Under the pieces are notes generated by a model. It saw only the letters and a list, made by a program, of their open reading frames with translations, was not told the DNA's origin and did not search any database. This document shows, one piece after another, positions 1 to 9,953 of a stretch of DNA of 64,000 bases; the first letter of the stretch is position 1, and each line of letters starts with the position of its first letter. The translations under genes and the position numbers were made by a program. The stretch lies in NCBI GenBank assembly GCA_951394045.1, contig OX595987.1:1922001-1986000 (forward strand), written 5' to 3'. Source of the stretch: Nitzschia sp. DOCU1. Taxonomy: Eukaryota; Bacillariophyta; Bacillariophyceae; Bacillariales; Bacillariaceae.

Positions 1-1866
1 CATTTTCATTGGTTTTAGCTGCGCATTGGGCTTGAATACCGCTTTTTGGAATGCGCAGCAGGTTCCATTTGCGACTCCGAGTTTCACCGTTATATTCTCG
101 CTCACCATCATCTCGCATCCGTGAAAAAGTGCCAGAAACGGATCTGCTTTGTAGGTTCTATTCGTGATGTGTGCATCGGAACACCTTTCCCACAACAATT
201 TATGATGAAGCGGAGTGAGAGTCCGCTTATTGACTGACCATTTGCCGGTACCTCGAATAATGATGGCGCCTTCTGGGATAGGATCCCCGCGCTGAGATGA
301 GTGAAACTGATTGAGGTAAGTGCGAAAAACACTTGCGTTGATTTCAGAGCGTTTCTGGTTGGTGAATACCGCATACCGCGCATCCAAATTCTGAGGAATT
401 TTTAGCTTGTTGGGGTATATTTCACGTTCGCGTAATAGGGTGCGCAGAAGTGCATCATCACCATCTCGTGCTTTACTCATTGCTTCGCCCAAAAGAGGAT
501 CGTCCTTGTACCTGTGCGTTCCATCTAGTTCCACCATTTGATTCAAGCAAAGTTCCCACAATGGACTTGGCTCTCCCTTGAAGATGGGTTCACCACCAAT
601 TCCATCCAATTGGCAGAAATCGCCAATGAATACAATTGGTATGTTTCCGTAAGCATATTGTCGACAATCCGTCAAGCTTTGCAAACGTGCGCTCAAATTG
701 CGCAAAGTTGTCTGAGTTCCAAACGATATCTCGTCAACGATATTCATTCTAGTGTCGATGAAGGCTTGTTGTTCCTCGAAGGTAGCTGGTTTATTTTTGA
801 TCAACCCGAATTGTCGACAAGTTGTATCACCTGCAATCGAAATGGAAGCAGCACCGGTAATAGCCGTCAACCGAATTGTTGTTTCCGTGAAGTGATGGTG
901 GATGTTGGAACTAAAAGCTTTAGCGTAAGCCATAAGAGAATCCAGAATTTTTGCTGTATTCGACAGTTAGGACTGTTGCGTTCTCATTATTCAAATAGCA
1001 GGATATTGCGACTTACATTTTCCGGCACCGGCTGGACCTGTGATGAACATCGTCAGCGGTCCCACCCGCTGTCGTGATCCACACGCCATTCGTTTCAATC
1101 GAGCCTTTTCTCTCAAATTGCCAGGACCTTCTGCATCTTTATAGAACGTCGAGACATAAGTCGAAGCCAAAATTTCGAAGGCACGCTGTTGCTTTTTGTC
1201 AAGTTTGTCTCGCCTGCCCCATTGCTTGATGGATGCGCATGTGCCGTTTGCAAAACTGGTGATATTACCACTTCGTTCTGCAGCAGTGTTTGTAGAATAC
1301 ACTAGCGTGCTTTGGGTTGCGAGTCTGTTTAAGGTTTGCAGTTGGCATTTGAAACGCTCATTATGGACTGCGCCACCAGTCAATGAAGGCTCTTCTGCAG
1401 GAAGTTGATGTTCACTTATGACAGATACGGATTGATGGGGTGCTAAATTCGCTGTAGTAGACGAAATAGTAACTTCATTGCATGCTCCTTTCTGGGCGAC
1501 GTTCGAAGGGTTGATAACCTCCGAAACGTAACTTGCATCAACGTTGTCAGCAGTGTCGAATTCTATGGAAGCTTGCGCTAACACTGATTCGAGATGCTGA
1601 GCTTCCATAAAGGGATCTGCTTCTTCCAAGTTTTCTTCTGCTTCTTCATCCAGTGTCGTAGTATTCGTCAATTCATTCATTGGTAGTTCAACGCGCAGTG
1701 AATTATGAATATTCTGAATATTGTTGCCGTATTGGATTGCCTCTTCCGAAATGTACTGCGCATACTCGCGAAAAGCCTCTTGATAGCTCTCGTTGTTGCC
1801 AAGAAGTTCTTCAAAATTCTGGAATGGCTTGAAAAGCATCAAGAACCTCCGACAGTATGTTGCCAT
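1..1866 (-). CDS. PIF1/Helitron-type DNA helicase, 3' partial
   Basis: Two exons, 1866..1017 and 953..1; the gene runs off the left edge. The 63-bp intron (954..1016, GTAAGT...ACAG) splits the Walker A loop: spliced, it reads GPAGAGKSKIL, whereas unspliced it hits a stop. Exon 2 carries Walker B (VDEIS), the motif-III-like FIGDFCQLDGI and, near the edge, a KLGVANGT block typical of PIF1-like helicases. The first residues (YCRRFLMLFKPF) match the segment preceding the helicase domain in Helitron/PIF1 transposon proteins, so the Rep-type N-terminus is missing here: a TAA stands directly before ATG 1866. A ~140-residue acidic, low-complexity stretch separates that segment from the ATPase. Family knowledge: 5'-3' DNA helicase, usually from a transposon. 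Inference: mobile-element remnant or truncated copy. Cellular PIF1 is less likely given the N-terminal block. Confidence 0.8.
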
Positions 1867-1919
1867 TTATCTAAAATACACTGCGCGCCACACCGCACAG
1901 CATCAAACGATTGTCCTTC

Positions 1920-4900
1920 CTATTCTTCTGATTCCACTTCCAATCCAGACCCAACTTCATCATCGCCACTAGCCACTCCATCATTTGCATCATTTTCCGC
2001 TTCCTCGTCCTCTTGATCCGATGCATTGGGTTCGGACGAAGGTTTCGTTTTTTCCTCCCCGTGTCCTTCTTGTTCCGCGTCATCACCTGCTTTGCCGCTT
2101 GAAACCTGATCATCGTTTTGCTTCTGGCTTTTTCCTGCACCATCCTTCGGTGCTACACTGTCGTCATCCATGCCCCCTTTATTCGCTTCATCGACCTTTT
2201 GCTTCTTGAACGATTTAGACTGCGCTGAAGCAACATCAGCAGCCTGAACCTTATTCGATGAAATAGACTGCGCATCGTCTTGCTCCTCCGGATCATGACC
2301 ATCATCATCTGACTCCTCTTCGTCATCATCCGACATCACCGTGCCCGACCGCTTGCCTTTGTTTTGGTTTTTAGCGGCTGCTTTTCTCCTTCTTTCTTCC
2401 GCTTGCTTTTTGCCTTCCAAGACTGCTTTCGCCGCCAAGCCATTACGTCGTGCTTTTTCGTCGTCTGAAATTTTATCAAGCTTTGAAGCAACATCAGAAG
2501 CGTGAGCCTTATTCGATGAAATAGACTGCGCATCGTCTTGCTCCTCCGGATCATGACCATCATCATCTGACTCCTCTTCGTCATCATCCGATATCACCTT
2601 GCCCGATCCCTTGCGTTTGTTTGGATACTTAGCGGCGGCTTCTCTCCTCAATTGTTCCACTATCTTTTTGCCCTTCGGATCTGCTTTCGCCGCTTTAGCT
2701 TCGTCGTCTGAGGAATTGTCAGTAAATAACTCATCCACGGTAGGAATATCAAATTCAATACCGCCAAAGAACACACCTTTATGCTGCGCATTAGTTGGCG
2801 CTGCCTTTTGATTTCGAGCGGTAGGCTGCACCACTTTACCGGTTTTTGCTGCAGTCTTTGGTGCTTTTCTTGGCACAGACATATTCTCGAATGTTCCCTT
2901 CCTGGTACCAGGCGGTTCAACCTTCTTCGAAGATTTTGCAGCCGACTTTGGTTGAATCGCATCGTCGTCGCTCTCGCTAAAAGATTTGACAACTCGCTTT
3001 TTCCTCGTTGCCTTTGGCCGGTTCCTCGGTTGGGAATCATCGTCGTCATCTTTGGACACTGAATCTTTTTCTTTCAACGGTTTCCTTCCACCTCCAGCTG
3101 CCGGCGCAGCCTTTTTGGTCGACGAGGGCGCGTGTTTCTGGGTCGACGAAGGACCAGAAATGCTGTCCATTTGTTTCTTCTTGCGACCAGGCGATACAAC
3201 CTCCTTTGAAGGTTTTGCGCGCGGCTTTTGTTGCATCGAATCATCGTCATCGCTCTCATCGTTCTTGGAAGAGGTTTTGACAAATCGGCTCGTCGTCGTT
3301 GTCTTGGGCCGCTTCGTCCTCGGTTGAGAATCATCGTCGTCTTCTTCCGACTCGGAACTTTTTTCCTTCGAATGTTTCCTCGCAACTGCAGCCCCATGCG
3401 CAGCCTTTTTGGTCATCGAATGTTTTCGTTTCTTGGTCGACGAAGAATCTATTTTCTTGGTGGAAGAAGTTGCGACTTTGCGTTGCGACACCATCTTTGC
3501 CGATTTCGTCTTCAGTTCGTCATCATCATCATCCATCGACGACTCTTCTGGTGGTAATTTTTGATGCGCGGCCTTTTTGGTCGACGATGGCGGTTGTTTA
3601 TTGCTCAACGACGGCGGAGCCTTGCGCTGCGATATATTCGCATTTGGCGGTTGCTTCATGCTTCCCTTCGGTGTACCAAAATCATGTGCGAGATTATCAG
3701 CACCTACCAATGCCTGTGCTGAACCCAGTTGATTGAAGGAATGACGCCTCGACCAAGGGAGCCAAGATTCTGCGCTGTTGTGAGATTGAAGCCATACTGC
3801 CTGCGATCATAAAACTTTTAAACCATTACCAGGTACATACCTTCTCCTTGCTCATTTTGACCTCTAATATAATGCGTGGGCATGATTGACCTCATCATCA
3901 GCTCCATCCTTGAGAAACTCTCCCCCAACTTTGAGACATTCTCCTGCAAGCTAGTAACCCTCTCCTCCAAACCTTTGATCACCTTCGTGTGAGAAGGCTT
4001 TCCACGTTGTCCTCTCTCCGTTTTGACTTCGCCCCGACAAAGCTTCACCCAATTGCGCAGCGCATAATCAAAACCAAGCTGCTTTTCCATTGCAGAGTCG
4101 CCTTCAGAGAAAGCGTTATGCCGATAACGTAAGAATTTCGCCTTGGCCGACTTATCCACACCTGACAGTGACTTGCAGTTCATCTGATTCACGAACATGC
4201 GGTGCACCACGAGGACAGCAAGATTGTGAAAACCAGGAAGCCGAGTTGCATTCGGTGGGTTAGGACGGTGGTGGTTCTTTTGAAAATGCATGGTAGTATT
4301 CAAAAAGTACAAGGTGCTGTCTTGCTTTCCTGGAAGTTGCACGTTGCTGATGTTTTGAAGCTCAACCACAGTGCTCATTTCCTCCGGAGCCCACGCAACC
4401 AACAAACAACCAAAATGTCGCATCAACGTCTTATAACCTCGGCCATTATAATAGATACATGCCTTACGACTGATATACACTGTGAGAAACACAAAAAAGC
4501 GTCGTCAATTAGGCTGCGCACCAATGTCACTTACATCCTGCTTTCACCAACTTCGTCCAAAGGCATGCTTGCCAGGTAGATAGTAAACAAGATCAACCTC
4601 AATCCGCTCATGTCCGGATAATCAGTTTCCTCCTTAGAACCATCCACTGTTCCAAATTGACTCCAGCCATTTGGAAAAAGACCCCCATTAATGCTCCTTC
4701 CATCAAAGAGTGCATCCACTGAATAAGTGTCTTTCCTGCAATTTGAAACAATAAGAAGCAAGAAGTCCTCTAAAATATGCATATCGTTAACTTCCGTGTC
4801 ATCTGCATCCAACTCCTGCGTAAATGGGATGCGCGCACGCCAGATATAGACTAACACAATATTAGAATGCGCATTGTATTTGCCACACATAACGAAACTG

Positions 4901-5329
4901 CGCAGCATATAACACTTACATGACCATATAGAAAGCCACTTGGCCAATCCTTGAACCTTGAAAATTGAAAAGTCCGCTTTCTTCGACCCCAAACTCTCCA
5001 AAATGAATTTATTTACGATTTGAATCGCGCCTAAGTACTTGCGCCTATTCACACCGGACCATCCGGGGAAGTCCTTTTCGTCCTCCCCTTTTTTGCTGGC
5101 CCTCACTTTTTTAAGTTCCAAGAAGAACTCCTCGTAGTTCCCGACTGCCTTTTTTTTCCGCATCGCTCGGATCCCCGAACAAAAGACTGTGCTCTTTCTC
5201 GAACTTCTCGATTGCGTAACTCACCACGGATACAGCACTGAACTCCACGTCCTTGGCATCATCAAATTCAGACGCCGCATCCGCTTTTTTATCGAAATCA
5301 AATACCGTTGCTTTCTTCGGTTTCGGCAT
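1920..5329 (-). CDS. Unrecognised multi-exon protein with long charged tail; frameshifted
   Basis: Proposed exons: 5329..4920, 4850..4535, 4469..3841 and 3796..1920, with introns of 69, 65 and 44 bp that all keep frame on both sides. Exon 1 needs one frame correction in a run of eight A (5150-5157): the upstream frame (MPKPKKATVFDFD...) and downstream frame (...AVGNYEEFFLELKK) join only if one A is removed. The front half is a mixed-composition globular region I do not recognise, with a short coiled coil (EERVTSLQENVSKLGESF) near the end of exon 3. Exon 4 is ~620 residues of low complexity: SSTKK/K-rich blocks alternating with acidic DDDD/EE tracts, including two copies of MSDDDEEESDDDGHDPEEQ. 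The stop is 53 bp before the helicase ATG on the same strand, suggesting one unit. Could be a transposon ORF1 or a chromatin-like host protein; no function is claimed. Confidence 0.42.
2251..2595 (-). repeat. Two direct repeat units, 258 bp apart, inside the charged tail
   Basis: A block of roughly 85 bp starting at 2251 recurs almost identically at 2509. It encodes the acidic MSDDDEEESDDDGHDPEEQ / DDAQSISSNK segment twice. The sequence between copies also aligns (KQAEERRRKAAAKN versus EQLRREAAAKYPN), so the repeat unit is the whole 86-residue module. Confidence 0.85.
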
Positions 5330-5953
5330 TGTCGTCCTGCAACTTGTTGTTGTTGTCGTCGTTGTGATTTCAGCTTGCAATTCAACGAATTATGACCTTT
5401 CGCACAAAAACCCGATCCATCGATGTCAGAATTTTCCACCACTCCACGCCGGCCGTTTTCACTACGCAACTGATGGCTGCCTACATATTTCGAGCATGCC
5501 AATAGCATACCACACGCGAGCTGTTGAAGTCAGCGCTTCCCAACTGACGCTTGCGCAGCCTCAATAAATGCGATTCCCCCACCATTCACCCTCATCCAGG
5601 CACGCAAGTATGTTCCGCATATACGTTACTTACACGCGCGCCACACCAGCCATCCTCGACGCCCACCAGTTCCGCCATCACGCGTGCCAGCCACTCCCGG
5701 CATGATGCCCACAGAACCCAGCCACGTGTCCAGGCCGAGCCCTTCTTTGCAATCTTTCGTTTGGCTCACGCGGTGCCATCAGCGTCCATCCAAGTTCAAT
5801 CCCACAATCAAACATCAAAGCTGTCGGGTTCTTGTTGGAACAACACGGATTGTATTCATCCTCTCAAACGTCGATGCCTCTCTCTGTGGCCTGCCCATTC
5901 AATTACGCACAAAACAAACTGTGACAGCAAATTACGAAGAAACTCGAACGAGT
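5330..5953. other. Gap with possible zinc-knuckle remnant
   Basis: No convincing gene. On the minus strand, about 5380-5430 encodes GFCAKGHNSLNCK, resembling the second half of a CCHC zinc knuckle (C-x3-H-x4-C) without its first cysteine. It may be a degenerate upstream exon of the neighbouring element. The right part is presumably the promoter and leader of the plus-strand gene at 5954. Confidence 0.3.
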
Positions 5954-6412
5954 ATGACGGGTGACGATGAGAATGAACAATCGCTGATGACCTCCTTGGT
6001 CGGTCAACCGAACAACTTGTTGTACGAAGAAAAATATCACCCACCCTGGGTGACTCTTACATTGATCCTGATGCCAGTGTTCTGGGATTACCATGTTACC
6101 GTTACAGACGAAAATCTATCGTTTGGATACAGTTGCGGCATTGCTGAAAAATCTGCCCCGCGCTCCCAAGTGGTTGCTGCTGAGCCGTTTGATATCAAGC
6201 CCTTGCGTCAATGGGGAGGATGGGGAATCCGAATGAGTCTTGGAGAGTTCCAAACCGGGTACATTTGCACGAGTGGACCTGGAGTCAAAGTTACCTTGAT
6301 GAATGAGAAGGGCAAAAAGTCAGTGTACGTCTTTTCCTGCAAGGAACCCACCAAAGTCTGCGATATTCTGAACGTCAATTCAACAAAGAATACTGCAAGG
6401 GAGACTTCTTAG
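5954..6412 (+). CDS. Small bacterial-like PH-type domain protein
   Basis: A 152-residue protein; ATG 5954 (MTGDDENEQ) was chosen because the domain starts soon after and the upstream open frame is compositionally unlike it. Upstream in-frame ATGs near 5702 would add a ~84-residue leader. Seen: a hydrophobic strand (WVTLTLILMPVFW, about 36-48), then beta-strand-rich sequence with IKPLRQWGGWGIR, a GYICTSGPGVKV strand and a final helix (PTKVCDILN). From memory, bacterial bPH-like/DUF proteins share the layout PLR-WGGWGIR...GYIVSGN-GV-L. No catalytic residues are apparent. Single exon, no signal peptide. Inference: domain of bacterial ancestry. Function unknown. Confidence 0.6.
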   Translation: MTGDDENEQSLMTSLVGQPNNLLYEEKYHPPWVTLTLILMPVFWDYHVTVTDENLSFGYSCGIAEKSAPRSQVVAAEPFDIKPLRQWGGWGIRMSLGEFQTGYICTSGPGVKVTLMNEKGKKSVYVFSCKEPTKVCDILNVNSTKNTARETS

Positions 6413-7050
6413 TGATTACAGCGACCAGCAACATCGTTGGTTTTTAATGGATACACGGATCGGACTTGGGGATAGAGCCTATTCAAACTTGTCGAATGAC
6501 GAGCCACGCCCTCCTCTACTCGAAGTTCCCCGCTCCGACGAACACAACGAAGACCCAACATCCGTGTACTGCTAGATTCAATTTTCAACATTGTAAACTA
6601 TACACTTATCCGACCACCTGCAAAAGCTAGAACAAGCAAATCAGTGGCCCACTAGTAGTAGCGCCCGACGACGCCTAGAATCTCGAAGAGATACGTGCTG
6701 ACACATCGTTATGTAAATATGTCCTAAACGACAAAGGATTTGGCTTTTCGCACCCTCTCCACCAATCATAATTCAAATGGGCCCACCACCGTCGAGGTGC
6801 CGCTAAGATGTTTGCTGGGCGGCAAAATCTGCCGCCGACGACGACTCGACTCGGATTCCCGGCGACAATGACCTTCGGACCCTCGCACCAATATTGATAC
6901 CAGATCTCCACTTTTGACAACAGAATACGATACGAGCAAACCAAGCAAACCTCGCAAGCCACCCAAGCAAGTTCGTCTCTCGATACGGCCTACCCTCTAT
7001 ACTGCAAATCCCCGAACTGGCTTCGAAAGATACAGTGGAGCAACGCCAAA
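6413..7050. other. Intergenic, no gene seen
   Basis: Terminator side of the PH-type gene and promoter side of the gene at 7051. Short open frames on both strands have no recognisable domains or repeats. Confidence 0.5.
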
Positions 7051-7863
7051 ATGATGCGAAGGAGAGGAACTACTGGTGTCGGCGTTCGACCCAGCCAGGC
7101 GAAATGGTTCGTATTGGCCCTCGTTTTTTTGGTCCTCTTTTGGGGGGTCTGCTTCGTTGTGCTTACTTCGAGCTGGCGTCCTGCTGGATCCATGGTCCGC
7201 CGAGAAAAGGGACTTGGCGGAACGTCATTGCAAGCACCACCACAACAACAACAACGACGCGACGAATCAGATATTACTATTTTCGGCGGGGGCAACGATG
7301 TTCAAGAAATTCCGTTAAAGCCACGCAACTTGTCCAGAACTGGTAAGGTAGTGGCGACTGCCGACGTTCGGGGAAATTTGGGACCAGCAAACGTCGTCGT
7401 CCAGCCTATTCCGGGGAAAGACTGGATCCATGATCGCTGGCAGGCAGCAAGTGATATGCACGGAACTGCGATTGGAGGTGCCCATTGGATTCACCTGGAC
7501 TTTGGAGCTGAAGTCGTTCCCGAGAAGATAATACTGGACTGGGAGGCCGCTTACAGCGAGAAATATAGACTCGAAGCCTCCCTACAGCCGATCAATGACC
7601 AAACGCCGAAAGAAGCAATCTGGATTGTATTTGATAGTACAGATCCAGTTCAAAAGACACGAATAGTTGTCGAGAAAGTGGGTCAGAGTCCCGGTGTCAA
7701 GTCCAAGACACCGCTTCACGTTATTCATACCATCCATCCCCTCGAAAGTGCGAAACCATTGCGCTACCTACGGCTATATATCCTTAGTTCTGCTATGGGG
7801 TGGGGAGTCTCGCTCTGGCAATTCGACGTCTTTGGATACAGCAAGGACGAAGTAACAAAGTAG
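7051..7863 (+). CDS. Membrane-anchored discoidin (F5/8 C)-like protein
   Basis: 270 residues in one exon, starting at ATG ATG (MMRRRG). A short basic cytosolic tail, one hydrophobic segment (about 18-41: WFVLALVFLVLFWGVCFVV), a Q-rich linker, then a C-terminal beta-rich domain of about 140 residues. That domain has DWIHDRWQAASDMHG, WIHLDFGAEVVPEKIILDW, an LRYLRLYI strand and a closing WGVSLWQFDVFG strand, the pattern of F5/8 type C (discoidin/CBM32-like) folds, which bind sugars or lipids. Inference: type II membrane protein with the domain in the secretory lumen or outside the cell, perhaps in surface glycan binding. The domain call is by pattern only. Confidence 0.65.
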   Translation: MMRRRGTTGVGVRPSQAKWFVLALVFLVLFWGVCFVVLTSSWRPAGSMVRREKGLGGTSLQAPPQQQQRRDESDITIFGGGNDVQEIPLKPRNLSRTGKVVATADVRGNLGPANVVVQPIPGKDWIHDRWQAASDMHGTAIGGAHWIHLDFGAEVVPEKIILDWEAAYSEKYRLEASLQPINDQTPKEAIWIVFDSTDPVQKTRIVVEKVGQSPGVKSKTPLHVIHTIHPLESAKPLRYLRLYILSSAMGWGVSLWQFDVFGYSKDEVTK

Positions 7864-8039
7864 GACTGCGGTGGAAACAAGCTAGCTGTTAACTACGGCA
7901 CCTCCTCGATGGCATATTGTGTTGCAAGTCAACTTTTGGTTCTTTTCTCGGAGATAGTACCGTGCGAAAACAGCTGTCTTGTGTTTTTGGAATCGACATC
8001 GCGGTCTCCACTACTCTAAGAAAACAATCTCGAAGCTTA

Positions 8040-9669
8040 TCAGTTGGATTTGACACCCTGAATGTCCTTGGTCATATTCTTGATCTTCTCGAGGAAATGA
8101 GGAGCGGGTAAGGGTTGAGAAGTACTCGCGGCAACTTCCATTGCGGCTTCCTTAAGCGCTTGCTCAGGGCCGTACCTATCAACTAGTAGGTCGGTGTTAC
8201 TCTCAACTGCTGGCGACAAACTTCGGTGAACCATTACTTTCTTCATTGCCTCGTACACGCCAAATTGGATTCCAATCATCGGAACGACACTAATCAGCCG
8301 TGGCGGAAGCCCGCGATAAAATGCCTGGATCCCCTCTTCTTGTGCCACTCGAACCGCGCAGTCGATAATTCCTTTGTACGGTGTCCCAACAATTGCCTTT
8401 GCACTCATCTGCGTAACCAGTCTGGTTTTGATGGTATCCATCGGAATCATGATACATACTGCGGCAGCACTGGCCATGCATCCCATTACCGTGTTCTCAA
8501 TGTTCTTCGCCGGCCGGTCCGAAATCAAATCCCTTACGCGCTTCAACTGCTGAAAAAACGTCCAAGTCAGAGCCTGATAGAAAAAAGGAGATAATGTTAG
8601 AGTTTGCATAAAAATCCATGGCGATACGGACACTGTCGCGCCGTGATCATAATCTTACATAGCTGGGAATCTTCCCCACAAGGCCTGGCAGCCATCCCCG
8701 GTAGAACCCAGCAATCCCAGCATCTTGGTACAGTCCCGTTATAGCCGATGGCAAGTCTGGGAAGTTTCCTGCCATGATATTATCGGTGATCATCATTTGT
8801 GGCGTTGAGACAACAGAACCACAAATAGTCGAGATGGCCGACGACGCAAAGTCCAGGGCAGGACCGATCGAATCCAGGCGGTCCCGCAAGAACGGCACAG
8901 TCAGTGCGGCAGTATTCAATTTCCCACGAACAAATTCTAAAATGGCAAAGTTGACGGCTCCATGTGGAACACTGAGAATAAAGTTGGCACCCGCTCCTCG
9001 AGTGAGCATTCGGAATTGATCGGCTCGCATCAGCGTGGCAAGCGTTGGTCGGTCGGCGCCCCTGCTACTTTGAAGGATCGTCTTCATGGTATTCGCAGGA
9101 TGCATGATGGTCTGTGCAATACTTCTCGATACGGCACCACAAACCATGTTTTCCCAGAAGACGAGAGAACGCGTTGGATGCACCCCCCCTCCGCGGGCTT
9201 CGCTAGAGGGAGGCGCCGCCACTGCTGTCTTCTTGGGTGCACGTACATGTTCCCTTTGCACCAATTTCTCTGCCAAGGAGCCATAGGGAGATGCTCTTTG
9301 GACTGCCAATTTGGAGCACGGCGTCGCATCGCCTTCCAGCCAATCCAATTCGTCGACAACCTGTTCTGTAGTCTTCTTGACCTTTAGGTGTGGTCTAGTC
9401 ACCACACCCAACGCTCTGGCTTCCTCCTGAACTACGGCCGCGTGTCTTGCGTACTCTCCGTCTGACCCCCTTTCGTCGCATTGTTGAACCTTTTCTCTCT
9501 TGGATATTACCGACCTATGTACATGCCGATACGGACTTTTCGAAAGTGCGGCTCGGACTCCCACACCCAACGGACTCTGTTGAAGTTTCGTCGGAATAAA
9601 GATTCTGGCATTACCACTGGAAACAGGAATGCATATTAATAGTAGGCATAACTTGATAAGATTCACCAT
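8040..9669 (-). CDS. Mitochondrial carrier family protein with N-terminal extension, possibly plastid
   Basis: Two exons, 9669..8659 and 8573..8040 (intron 85 bp, GTAAGA...TCAG; junction reads KIPSY|ALTWTFF), 514 residues. Carrier repeats start near residue 165. The third repeat has a good signature (PMDTIKTR); the first two are degenerate (HPANTMKT, TPQMMITD). FYRG blocks after the second and third repeats are typical of the family. The unusual part is the ~160-residue N-terminus, which opens with a signal-peptide-like stretch (MVNLIKLCLLLICIPVSSG) followed by a basic, serine-rich region: a bipartite plastid leader is possible, although the expected aromatic residue after cleavage is absent. 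Family function: exchange of small metabolites across inner organelle membranes. It resembles S-adenosylmethionine-type carriers of plants, but substrate cannot be read from the sequence. Confidence 0.78.
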
Positions 9670-9953
9670 TTTTGTTGAAGTGAATCACCGATGAGATTCT
9701 TTGAAATTCTGGCGAGCTCTGGAAACTCCGATGCAGTGGGGTCAGGAAAAGTTCGTTTTGCGTTGTCGTCTCTTCCAACTAGAGAAAGAGCGCTTTGCCT
9801 TTCGAAGTTCTGTGTTGTGAACGAAAGATTTCAACAACGAAATCAGAAGTCCCGATACTATGTGGCTGGGAGGATGTAGAATGAGAGCAGTTCTCGTCGT
9901 TTTTTGTATTTTCTGATGCTTCCATTGGCGGTGAGAAGCAGGATGGGTGGGTG
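9670..9953. other. Intergenic between divergent genes
   Basis: Promoter side of the carrier gene. No gene or repeat seen. The duplicated segment begins at its right end. Confidence 0.4.
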
